64,000 bases of DNA from Mycolicibacterium sphagni. Its GTDB lineage: Bacteria > Actinomycetota > Actinomycetes > Mycobacteriales > Mycobacteriaceae. Below are positions 54,379 to 61,984 of the stretch, in pieces. The notes under the pieces are model-generated. The model was not told where the DNA came from, ran no database searches, and worked only from the letters and a program-made list of their open reading frames with translations. The stretch is from the NCBI RefSeq assembly GCF_013337765.1, contig NZ_VBSB01000001.1, positions 106,177 to 170,176 on the forward strand. Direction: 5' to 3'. Within the stretch, counting starts at the first letter, position 1. Each line of letters starts with the position of its first letter. The position numbers were made by a program, and so were the translations under genes.

Positions 54379-55340
54379 TCCACACCGAACTGGCAGCGGC
54401 TGGAATCGACGAGCCGCGGCTGCGCACGGCATACCGCCGGTGCCGGCACATCGCCGCCGAGAACGGGCGGACGTATTTCCTGGCCACCCGCCTGCTGGCG
54501 CCCGATCAGCGTCCCGCCGTTCACGCTCTTTACGCCTTCGCGCGTCGCGCCGACGACATCCTCGACGAGTTCAACCCTGCCCTGGACGCGGCGGCACGTG
54601 GTGAACGCTTGCGACTCTTATCCGAGCAATTCTTCAGCGGCGGAGACCGTCTGGACGACCCGGTGCTGATTGCCGTCGATCACACCGTGGCCCGCTACCG
54701 CATTTCCCGCGACCTGTTCGAGGACTTCCTGAACTCGATGCGCATGGATCTCAGCGTCACCGACTATCCGGATCGAGCAGCACTCAACCACTACATGCGC
54801 GGATCGGCGGAAGTCATTGGCTTGCAGATGCTTCCAGTCCTGGGCACCGTCGGCGATCGTCACGAAGCTGAGCCGTACGCGGCCGCACTGGGTCAGGCCT
54901 TCCAGCTGACCAACTTTCTGCGCGATGTCGACGAGGATCTGATGCGGAATCGGGTGTACCTGCCCGCCGACGAACTCGCAGCGCATGGCGTGGACCGAGA
55001 GCTGTTGAGTTGGTGCCACGATCACCGCCGCACCGACCCACGCGTGCGGAAAGCCTTGGCCGAGCAGCACGAAGTGACGAGGCAGATCTACCGGTTCGCC
55101 ACGCCGGGGATCTCGACCTTGGCCCCGCGTTCACAGCCCTGTGTCGCAACGGCGTTGACGCTGTATTCGGAGATCCTCGATCGCATCGAGGAGTCCGATT
55201 TCGCGGTGTTCAGTCACCGCGCCACGGTCGGAAAGGCGCGACGGTTGCAGGTCGCAGGCGGCGCGTTGGTCCGATCATGGCGGGCCCGAAGGGCTCACCG
55301 CGGCAACGGGGCCGAACGGCGGGATCACGGTGCCGCGTGA
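54375..55340 (+). CDS. crtB: Phytoene synthase (CrtB)
   Basis: 321 aa squalene/phytoene synthase fold. Aspartate-rich helices ARRADDILDEFN and FQLTNFLRDVDEDLMRNRVYLPADEL carry the two metal/diphosphate motifs; YMRGSAEVIGLQMLPVLG is the family middle motif. It joins two GGPP to phytoene. ATG overlaps the crtI stop (ATGA) and its stop overlaps the crtYc GTG (GTGA). The C-terminal ~25 residues are Arg/Gly-rich and probably disordered. Confidence 0.94.
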   Translation: MIHTELAAAGIDEPRLRTAYRRCRHIAAENGRTYFLATRLLAPDQRPAVHALYAFARRADDILDEFNPALDAAARGERLRLLSEQFFSGGDRLDDPVLIAVDHTVARYRISRDLFEDFLNSMRMDLSVTDYPDRAALNHYMRGSAEVIGLQMLPVLGTVGDRHEAEPYAAALGQAFQLTNFLRDVDEDLMRNRVYLPADELAAHGVDRELLSWCHDHRRTDPRVRKALAEQHEVTRQIYRFATPGISTLAPRSQPCVATALTLYSEILDRIEESDFAVFSHRATVGKARRLQVAGGALVRSWRARRAHRGNGAERRDHGAA

Positions 55341-55660
55341 ACGGCCACTGGCAGTACTTGCTTCTGCTGGGCTTGTGCCTGCTCGTCACCGCACCGCTGG
55401 AGTTCTTCGGATCCGGCGTCTACCGCCAACTCCGACGCACTGTGGCGGCAGTACTGCCGGTGGCAGTCATTTTTCTGGTGTGGGATTCGATCGCGATCGC
55501 GACGGGGGTTTGGACGTACAACTCCGCGTACGTCACCGGGATAGACGTACCGCCGAACATTCCCATCGAGGAGGTGTTGTTCTTCGTGGTGATCCCGCTG
55601 TGCGGCTTGCTGACCTACAACGCGGTCAGCTCGATCCTCGGCAGAAGCAAGCGCCGGTGA
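55337..55660 (+). CDS. crtYc: Lycopene cyclase subunit CrtYc
   Basis: 107 aa membrane protein with three predicted helices (YLLLLGLCLLVTAPLEFF, VAAVLPVAVIFLVWDSIAIATGVW, VLFFVVIPLCGLLTYNAV). The PxE(E/D) element PIEEVLFFVVIP is the conserved catalytic region of heterodimeric lycopene cyclases. GTG start overlaps the crtB stop. It needs CrtYd for cyclising lycopene ends to beta rings. Confidence 0.92.
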   Translation: MNGHWQYLLLLGLCLLVTAPLEFFGSGVYRQLRRTVAAVLPVAVIFLVWDSIAIATGVWTYNSAYVTGIDVPPNIPIEEVLFFVVIPLCGLLTYNAVSSILGRSKRR

Positions 55661-55956
55661 GCGGACTCGGCTACACGCTGCCCGCGCTGCTCGCCGCGCT
55701 GGCCGTGTGCGTGGTAGAGCTGAAGCTGTTGCGCACCGGCCTGTTTCGCAGCCGTGCCTATTGGCTGACGATGGCGATCGTTCTCGGCTTCCAAGTACTC
55801 GTCGACGGTTGGCTGACCAAGCTCAGCGCCCCGGTCGTCATCTACAACGAGCGGCAGACCAGCGGCCTGCGATTTCCGTGGGACATTCCCGTCGAGGACT
55901 TCCTGTTCGGCTTCGCCCTGGTCACCGCGGTGTTGTTGGTATGGGAGCGCCGATGA
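55657..55956 (+). CDS. crtYd: Lycopene cyclase subunit CrtYd
   Basis: 99 aa partner of CrtYc with three helices (TLPALLAALAVCVVELKLL, YWLTMAIVLGFQVLVDGW, FLFGFALVTAVLLVW) and the matching WDIPVEDFLFGFAL motif. GTG overlaps the crtYc stop and its TGA overlaps the crtU ATG. Split Yc/Yd cyclases are typical of mycobacteria and other actinobacteria. Confidence 0.92.
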   Translation: MSGLGYTLPALLAALAVCVVELKLLRTGLFRSRAYWLTMAIVLGFQVLVDGWLTKLSAPVVIYNERQTSGLRFPWDIPVEDFLFGFALVTAVLLVWERR

Positions 55957-57476
55957 CCGACCGCCGTCGTCAGAAACATCGCGCGCCACAGGGTTTGGCG
56001 GACGCCCATGCGTTGTCAACGCGTCCCCGCGCAGTGGTGGTCGGCGCGGGCATCGCCGGCCTGGCCGCCGCCTGCGCGCTGGCGGAGCGGGGCATCGCTG
56101 TCGACGTGGTGGAGTTGGAGGACTATCTCGGCGGCCGAGTCGGCGGGTGGACCGAACATCACGCAGGAGCCGACTTCGCGATGAACCGCGGATTTCATGC
56201 GTTCTTTCGCCAGTACTACAACCTTCGTGATCTGCTGCGTCGAATCGACCCGCAACTCCGGATGCTGACACCGGTCGACGATTACCCGCTGATCGACCGA
56301 GCAGGCCGGCGCGACAGTTTCCGCGGCCTGCCCCGAACGCCACCGCTGAACGCACTGATGTTCGCGTTACGGAGCCCGACCTTCACGCTCAACGATCTGG
56401 CTCGAATCGACGCGCGGGCGGCCGCGCCCCTGGCTGCCGTGTCGGTGCCCGATATCTATCACCAGCTGGATCATTTGGATGCCGAAACGTTCTTGAAGAA
56501 CATCAATTTCCCGGAGTCTGCCCGGCACCTGGCCTTCGAGGTGTTCTCCCGTAGCTTTTTCGCCGAGCCCTCACAGCTGTCGGCCGGCGAGTTGGCGACA
56601 ATGTTCCACATCTACTTCCTTGGCTCCAGCGAGGGTCTTATCTTCGATGTCGCTACCGCCAATTTCGATGTGAGTCTGTGGGATCCGCTGCGGGACTACC
56701 TCAGTGATCGCGGCGTGCACTTCAGGATGGGTACCCGGGTGCGCCGCGTTGACACCAACGGTGTCTCCGAATTCACCGTGCATACCGATACCGGGGATTC
56801 GATCAACGCGGATGCAGTCGTCCTGGCCGCTGATGTCAATGGCCTGCAAGCTATCGCCGCGCAGTCTACAGATCTCGGAAACACGCTGTGGCACGACCAT
56901 ATTCGACAGCTACGCAGCGCCCCTCCGTTTGCCGTGCACCGGCTGTGGCTGGACCGGCCGGTCGCGTCCGACCGGCCGCCGTTTCTCGGCACCTCGGGCC
57001 ACGAGCCGCTCGACAACATCAGCGTGTTGAACCGCTACGAAAGCGAGGCCACCTCATGGGCAACCGAAAACCGCGGCTCGGTCGTCGAATTGCATTCGTA
57101 CGCAATGAATTCTTCCACTCCCCGCGAGGAATCCACGCGGCAGCTGCACAAACTCTACCCGGAGACCGCTTCCGCGAACATCGTCTATGAACGCATACTG
57201 GAGCGAAACGACTGTCCCCTGTTCACTCCGGGAACCTACGCAGCGCGTCCGCGAATCGTGACCCCGCAACCTGGTTTGGTGTTGGCCGGCGATGGAATCC
57301 GGGTCGACCTGCCGGTCGCATTGATGGAGCGGGCCGCTACCAGTGGCTGGCTGGCCGCCAACCACGTGCTAGCACGGTGGGGCATCACCGGACACGATAT
57401 TCACACCGTTCCCACCCAGGGCAGGTCCAGACTGTTGCGCGCGCTGGCGCTACGCCAGGGAAGCGCGAGATGTTGA
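55953..57476 (+). CDS. crtU: Carotenoid aryl-ring desaturase/methyltransferase CrtU (isorenieratene synthase)
   Basis: 507 aa FAD protein of the CrtI-related superfamily: AVVVGAGIAGLAAACALAERGIAVDVVELEDYLGGRVGG (in part) at about residues 27-65, then FAMNRGFHAFFRQYYNLRDLLRRID, typical of CrtU, and C-terminal PGLVLAGDGIRVDLPVALMERAATSGWLAAN. CrtU desaturates beta rings and shifts a methyl group to give aromatic isorenieratene-type ends. ATG overlaps the crtYd stop; its own 3' end overlaps the Rieske gene start. Indicates aromatic carotenoids as in M. aurum or M. kansasii. Confidence 0.9.
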   Translation: MTDRRRQKHRAPQGLADAHALSTRPRAVVVGAGIAGLAAACALAERGIAVDVVELEDYLGGRVGGWTEHHAGADFAMNRGFHAFFRQYYNLRDLLRRIDPQLRMLTPVDDYPLIDRAGRRDSFRGLPRTPPLNALMFALRSPTFTLNDLARIDARAAAPLAAVSVPDIYHQLDHLDAETFLKNINFPESARHLAFEVFSRSFFAEPSQLSAGELATMFHIYFLGSSEGLIFDVATANFDVSLWDPLRDYLSDRGVHFRMGTRVRRVDTNGVSEFTVHTDTGDSINADAVVLAADVNGLQAIAAQSTDLGNTLWHDHIRQLRSAPPFAVHRLWLDRPVASDRPPFLGTSGHEPLDNISVLNRYESEATSWATENRGSVVELHSYAMNSSTPREESTRQLHKLYPETASANIVYERILERNDCPLFTPGTYAARPRIVTPQPGLVLAGDGIRVDLPVALMERAATSGWLAANHVLARWGITGHDIHTVPTQGRSRLLRALALRQGSARC

Positions 57477-58474
57477 ACGTTTCTGAACGCCTGAGTCATC
57501 GGTGGCCCAAACATTGGCCGCTGCAGCCGGTTCCGCGCACCTCGTGGACGGCGCAACCGCCCACCTACAGCGAAGCGCAGCCGGGAACAATCAACTCGGC
57601 GCTGAATCGTGCTCTGCGCCGATCGACGGGAAACTGGTACGCGTTCGCGTCGAGCGCGGACGTCCGCCGAGGCCGTCCGTGCGGTGTGCGCGTAGCCGGA
57701 GTCGAGCTGGTTGCCTGGCGCGGCAGCGAGGGTGAATTGATCGTCGGACCCAGGGCATGCCCCCACCTTGGTGCGGACCTCGCGACGGGCACCGTGGTCC
57801 ACGGCACACTGTTCTGCCCCTGGCATGGCCTGGCCATGGACGGTAGGACGTGCGCGATGAGATGGAATGCGCTGCCCAGCCACGACGACGGCGTTCTGGT
57901 TTGGGTCCGCGTCGACTCCATCGGGGGTGAGGCGGCGCTGGCTCAGCCGGTGATTCCCGTCCGGCCCGAGGGTGCCACGCTGGCGGCCGTCACCCGAATC
58001 GTCGGGGTGTGCGAACCGAAGGACATCATCGCCAACCGCCTCGACCCTTGGCATGGGGCCTGGTTTCATCCGCACTCCTTCGTCGGGCTCGAGGTGCTGT
58101 CCACGCCAACCGAGAGCGACGACCGTTTCGTCGTCGCGGTCACCTTCCGAGTCGGACGATTGGGCGTGCCCACTATCGCCGAATTCACCTGCCCGGACGC
58201 GCGGACCATCGTGATGCGCATCGTCGAGGGAGAAGGCGTCGGCAGCGTCGTCGAGACCCATGCGACCCCAATCGGGCCAGGACCGGATGGTCGGCCGAAC
58301 GTCGCAGTGCTCGAAGCCGTCATCGGCCAGTCTCCGCGACCGGGTTTCCGGGCGGCGCGCGCCATCGCACCGTTGATCAGGCCGCTGGTGCGGCGCGCCG
58401 GGCACCGCCTGTGGCGCGACGACATCGAATACGCCGAACGCAGATACCGGCTGCGCGAACACGGATCGGGATAG
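57470..58474 (+). CDS. Rieske non-haem iron oxygenase in the carotenoid operon
   Basis: 334 aa. The Rieske cluster ligands are CPHLGAD (Cys about 97, His 99) and CPWHG (Cys about 116, His 119). The mononuclear iron motif N-x2-D-x2-H-x4-H is complete in ANRLDPWHGAWFHPHS (N 188, D 191, H 194, H 199), so this should be an active oxygenase, not just a ferredoxin. ATG 57470 overlaps the crtU stop, tying it to the pathway. I infer hydroxylation or another oxidation of the carotenoid, possibly the aromatic ring; resemblance to DUF5914 proteins is from memory. No reductase gene is seen nearby. Confidence 0.8.
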   Translation: MLNVSERLSHRWPKHWPLQPVPRTSWTAQPPTYSEAQPGTINSALNRALRRSTGNWYAFASSADVRRGRPCGVRVAGVELVAWRGSEGELIVGPRACPHLGADLATGTVVHGTLFCPWHGLAMDGRTCAMRWNALPSHDDGVLVWVRVDSIGGEAALAQPVIPVRPEGATLAAVTRIVGVCEPKDIIANRLDPWHGAWFHPHSFVGLEVLSTPTESDDRFVVAVTFRVGRLGVPTIAEFTCPDARTIVMRIVEGEGVGSVVETHATPIGPGPDGRPNVAVLEAVIGQSPRPGFRAARAIAPLIRPLVRRAGHRLWRDDIEYAERRYRLREHGSG

Positions 58475-58486
58475 CCTGACCTCCTG

Positions 58487-58879
58487 ATGAAGAAGGCCCA
58501 TCTCGCCACTGTTATCGCCTCTGTCGTCGCACATTTCGGCTACCTGATCTACCTGCCGAGCGGTGGATTCATGGCGCTGCGCTGGCGACGGACATTCTGG
58601 TTGCACCTACCGGCAGTGTGCTGGGGCCTCGGCGTTGTGACAATGCATCTGCCCTGCCCGTTGACGGCACTCGAACAACGGGCACGGACCAGGGCCGGAA
58701 TGGCCCCGCTGCCGACGACCGGATTCATCGGCCGCTATGTCGCGGGCGTCTTCGTCCCGGCCAGGCGGATCGGAGTCGCCCAATCGCTCGCGTTCGCCGC
58801 GGTCGTGGTGTCGTGGGTCGCGCTGGCGGTGCAAGGTCGCCCACGCCGATCGCCGGGCTCCGCGTCGTCCCACAGATAG
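58487..58879 (+). CDS. DUF2784 membrane protein
   Basis: 130 aa with three or four hydrophobic helices (LATVIASVVAHFGYLIYL, FWLHLPAVCWGLGVVTMHLPCPLTALEQRAR, SLAFAAVVVSWVALAV). The MHLPCPLTALEQRAR motif is the DUF2784 hallmark. Function unknown. Twelve bases after the Rieske gene, so probably the last gene of the crt operon. Confidence 0.85.
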   Translation: MKKAHLATVIASVVAHFGYLIYLPSGGFMALRWRRTFWLHLPAVCWGLGVVTMHLPCPLTALEQRARTRAGMAPLPTTGFIGRYVAGVFVPARRIGVAQSLAFAAVVVSWVALAVQGRPRRSPGSASSHR

Positions 58880-58955
58880 CACCCAGGAGCAGCCGTTGCG
58901 GACATTCTGGGCGCAGACGCCGTACCCTTGGAAACCTGATGAAAGATGCAGGTAG

Positions 58956-59543
58956 GTGAGCAGCAGGGGTCTGTCAGGCGAACCTCAGCCCGACCGGGCT
59001 GAGTTGGAACGGCAACTCTCCGCCGACGTCCGCGCAATGACGGCCCGATCCGACCGCGTCGGCCGCTACTTCGCCCGCGCGAATCACGTCAACAACACCG
59101 ATTTTCACGCCCTGCTGCACATCATGGTCGCCGAAACCGCCGGCGCGCCGCTGACCCCGGCGCAGCTGCGGCAGCGCATGGATCTCACTCCCCCGGCGAT
59201 CACCTACCTCGTCGACCGGATGATCGAGTCGGGTCACATTCGGCGTGAGCCCGACCCCGGCGACCGGCGCAAGTGGCTGCTGCGCTACGAGGCACGGGGC
59301 ATGGAAATGGCCCACGACTTCTTCAGACCCCTCGGGTCCCGCATCAGTGCCGCGCTGACCGATCTCGACGACAATGATCTGGCCGTCGCCCATCGAGTTT
59401 TCATGGCGATGATCGACGCGATGACAACATTCGAGGACGACCTTGTCGCCGTCGATTCTCACGCGTCACCGTCCGTCGCGCGAAGCACCCCCGCCGCGCG
59501 AGGGGCTCGGGGGAAGGCCCGGTCCGCCGCGCGCACGGATTGA
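58956..59543 (+). CDS. MarR-family regulator of the carotenoid cluster
   Basis: 195 aa. Winged helix with LTPAQLRQRMDLTPPAITYLVDRMIESGHIRREPDPGDRRKWLLRYEARGMEMA, in part (residues about 65-115): recognition helix PPAITYLVDRM and wing DPGDRRKWLLR. In Corynebacterium glutamicum a MarR-type protein (CrtR) represses the crt operon in response to prenyl diphosphates, so a similar role is likely. GTG 58956 is the probable start. Its low-complexity Ala/Arg tail overlaps the convergent glycosyltransferase 3' end by 78 bp. Confidence 0.85.
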   Translation: MSSRGLSGEPQPDRAELERQLSADVRAMTARSDRVGRYFARANHVNNTDFHALLHIMVAETAGAPLTPAQLRQRMDLTPPAITYLVDRMIESGHIRREPDPGDRRKWLLRYEARGMEMAHDFFRPLGSRISAALTDLDDNDLAVAHRVFMAMIDAMTTFEDDLVAVDSHASPSVARSTPAARGARGKARSAARTD

Positions 59544-60764
59544 AAGCAATCGCTGTTCGATCAGATCTGCCCCACGTTCCAGCCCCCCGGTCGCAGCGAA
59601 ACCTTCGGCCACGCGTCGGGCGCCCTCGGCCATCGTCGCCGCGCGCAGCACGGCGCCCCGCAGTCGCAGTGGCGTAAGTCGTTTCGGGAGCAACCGGGTG
59701 CCACACCCGGCCACCTGTACTCTCCTTGCGACTTCGGCTTGATCGCGCGCGAACGGCACGACGCAGACTGGCACGCCGCGGTCGAGCGCTTTGACGGTTG
59801 TTCCCATTCCCCCGTGGGTGACCGCGCAGATGGCGCGCTCGAGGACCAGATCATGCGGGACGAAGCGACACACCGTCGAGTTGGGCGTGCGAGGAAGTCC
59901 GGGGGGTATGCCGGCTGGGAAGGACGCGACGACGTGCACCGGCTGATCGGCAAGGGCCTGGAGCGCAACGTGTCCGAGCCGGGCATCGCCCTGGGCGATC
60001 GAGGACGTGCCCACCAGCACGATCGGCCTGTCGATCGCGGCCAGCCACTGCGGAGGGGGCGCGGTGTTCCGTTCGGCGGCGCAGGCACCGATGAAGTGGA
60101 CGATATCTCGCCAATCGGGGTGTGGGTATTCGAACGGCTCTCCGCCGACCGCCAACAGCAGCGGTGCTCTCCGCATGAGTCCGTCCACGGAGTCGACCGG
60201 GGTTGCATGCAACCGTGCCCGGATTGCGTTGATGCGGGGAACGACCGGCCGGTCGAAAAGGTAGGACACAATCGGTCGCATCATCGTGTCGCGAATGGCG
60301 CCCACTATTCCAGGCAGCGGCCGCAAACCTGGTCCGAAGGGCGGCGCATACCGCGAGCGCAGATAGGGCGTGAACGGTGAAAAGAGGGACCAGGGAACGT
60401 CTCCCACCTCCGCGGCCGAGATCGCGCCCCAGCAGTTCGCATCGATGATCACCGCGTCGGGCCGCACCTGCTCAACAGCTCGGCGGTAATCCCCTACCTC
60501 GATCGCCGCGCGGCGACAGAGCACATCCGTCGACCTCTTGAGGACTCCCAAAGCGTTGCGCGCCAACCAATCCTGCCCGTCAATCGCCTCGATTCGCGAA
60601 TCGACCGCGTCGGCGTGCAAGCCCAGCGCCCGCATATTGTCGACCTGACCGGCCATCGTACGCAGGTGCACCCGATGGCCCCGCCGAGCCAACTCGACCA
60701 GCAGTGTCGACAGTGGATAGACATGCCCCAGTGCCGGCGAGCCGTATGCCAGAATCACCGCCAT
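59466..60764 (-). CDS. CrtX-like UDP-glycosyltransferase (GT1 family)
   Basis: 432 aa GT-B glycosyltransferase. N-terminal acceptor domain VILAYGSPALGHVYPLSTLLVELARRGHRVHL; C-terminal donor motif AVTHGGMGTTVKALDRGVPVCVVPFARDQAEVARRVQVAGCG (in part), a PSPG-like box. It resembles zeaxanthin glucosyltransferase CrtX and macrolide glycosyltransferases. With the Rieske oxygenase it suggests a glycosylated hydroxy-carotenoid. ATG 60764 (MAVILAYGS) is the natural start; the longer frame to 60875 overlaps fni. The last ~25 residues are Gly/Ser/Pro-rich. Confidence 0.85.
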   Translation of the reverse strand: MAVILAYGSPALGHVYPLSTLLVELARRGHRVHLRTMAGQVDNMRALGLHADAVDSRIEAIDGQDWLARNALGVLKRSTDVLCRRAAIEVGDYRRAVEQVRPDAVIIDANCWGAISAAEVGDVPWSLFSPFTPYLRSRYAPPFGPGLRPLPGIVGAIRDTMMRPIVSYLFDRPVVPRINAIRARLHATPVDSVDGLMRRAPLLLAVGGEPFEYPHPDWRDIVHFIGACAAERNTAPPPQWLAAIDRPIVLVGTSSIAQGDARLGHVALQALADQPVHVVASFPAGIPPGLPRTPNSTVCRFVPHDLVLERAICAVTHGGMGTTVKALDRGVPVCVVPFARDQAEVARRVQVAGCGTRLLPKRLTPLRLRGAVLRAATMAEGARRVAEGFAATGGLERGADLIEQRLLSIRARGGPGLPPSPSRGGGASRDGR

Positions 60765-60772
60765 CGCGTCGC

Positions 60773-61807
60773 CTAGCTGACGGGTGCTACACCAAGGCCG
60801 CGCAACGCAGCCAAATCGGTTGCGCCGCAGCCGTGCAGACACACTCGAAGCTCGTCGATGAATCTCTGGAGCCACTGCGTCACCGCCGCGGCCGAATCTA
60901 TCGCGGCCGACAGCAACGGACGGGCAACCGCCACCACATCCGCGCCCAAAGCCAAAGCTTTGGCCGCGTCCGAACCGGTTCGGATTCCCCCGGAGGCCAC
61001 CAGCGGGATGCGGGGTAACGCGGCTCGGACCTCCACAAGCGCTTGGGCGGTGGGGATTCCCCAGTCAGCCAGGTCTGGGTAGCGTAATTCGCCGTACCGG
61101 ACCAGTTGCTCGACACGATTCCACGACGTTCCGCCGGCACCCGCCACATCGATCGCCGCTACCGGCGACTCTCCGGTCTGCCGCAGCAATTCGACAACCG
61201 CGCTGGCACCGATGCCGTGGCCGACTTCCTTCAGCAGCACGGGACAGTCCAGCATCGACACGACCTCGTGCAATCGATCGAGCGAACCGGTGCAGTCTGT
61301 GTTGCCACTGTCCTGCATCGCTTCCTGCAGTGGATTCGTGTGCACCGCAAGTGCATTCGCGCCGACCCTCTCAAGAGCAGAGGCGATGTCCGGGACTGAT
61401 TCTTTGGTCAGCTGAGCCAGGCCGATGTTGCCGACCAGTAGCACATCGGGTGCCACATCACGGACGACGAAGCTCGTCGCGGCACGCTCACTCATCGCGC
61501 TGCTCAACATGACTCGTTGCGAGCCCAGCATCATCCCGATACCGAGGCGCTGGGCGGCGGTGGCCAGATTGCGGTTGATGACCCCCGAAAGTTCCGCTCC
61601 GCCCGTCATGGCCCCCACCAGAACCGGCGCGCGCAGTCGGCTGCCGAGAAACTCGGTAGACAGATCAACGTCGTCGAGGCAGGTCTGGGTAAGCGCGTTG
61701 TAGGGCAAGCGGTACCGTTCCAGACCAGTTGTGACCCCGTGATACCCCACGTCGCCGTCCAGACACACCTCGATATGCCTGCGTTTGCGGTGCTCGAGCA
61801 ACGCCAT
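60773..61807 (-). CDS. fni: Type 2 isopentenyl-diphosphate isomerase
   Basis: 344 aa FMN-dependent TIM-barrel enzyme: [86 protein letters not shown] and [29 protein letters not shown] are all family motifs. It interconverts IPP and DMAPP, feeding crtE. ATG 61807 has AGGTGG eight bases upstream; the GTG 61819 overlaps that site. Nine bases upstream of the glycosyltransferase, so the two form an operon divergent from mmpL. Confidence 0.92.
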   Translation of the reverse strand: MALLEHRKRRHIEVCLDGDVGYHGVTTGLERYRLPYNALTQTCLDDVDLSTEFLGSRLRAPVLVGAMTGGAELSGVINRNLATAAQRLGIGMMLGSQRVMLSSAMSERAATSFVVRDVAPDVLLVGNIGLAQLTKESVPDIASALERVGANALAVHTNPLQEAMQDSGNTDCTGSLDRLHEVVSMLDCPVLLKEVGHGIGASAVVELLRQTGESPVAAIDVAGAGGTSWNRVEQLVRYGELRYPDLADWGIPTAQALVEVRAALPRIPLVASGGIRTGSDAAKALALGADVVAVARPLLSAAIDSAAAVTQWLQRFIDELRVCLHGCGATDLAALRGLGVAPVS

Positions 61808-61891
61808 GTCAGACACCACCTAGTCTCGTTGCGCGTCGGCCCGGTAGCAGTCGCACCCTAGCCTCGAATCGAGTTTTGTTAATTCATTGAA

Positions 61892-61907
61892 TAGTTCAAA
61901 TATTGAA
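61892..61907. promoter_or_regulatory. AT-rich inverted repeat between fni and mmpL, candidate MarR operator
   Basis: TTCAA-ATA-TTGAA (61895-61907) is a perfect interrupted palindrome within a strongly AT-rich patch (61875-61912) of the 177-base divergent gap. Its flank gives TTGAACTA on the minus strand, the motif also seen before crtE. Position suits control of both fni and the mmpL gene. Confidence 0.4.
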
Positions 61908-61984
61908 TATAACTTGGGATCGGAGGACGCGCCAGGTCGGGTACGCCCAGTTGGCGGCCGAAATCATGAGCCCTAGGACGGTGG

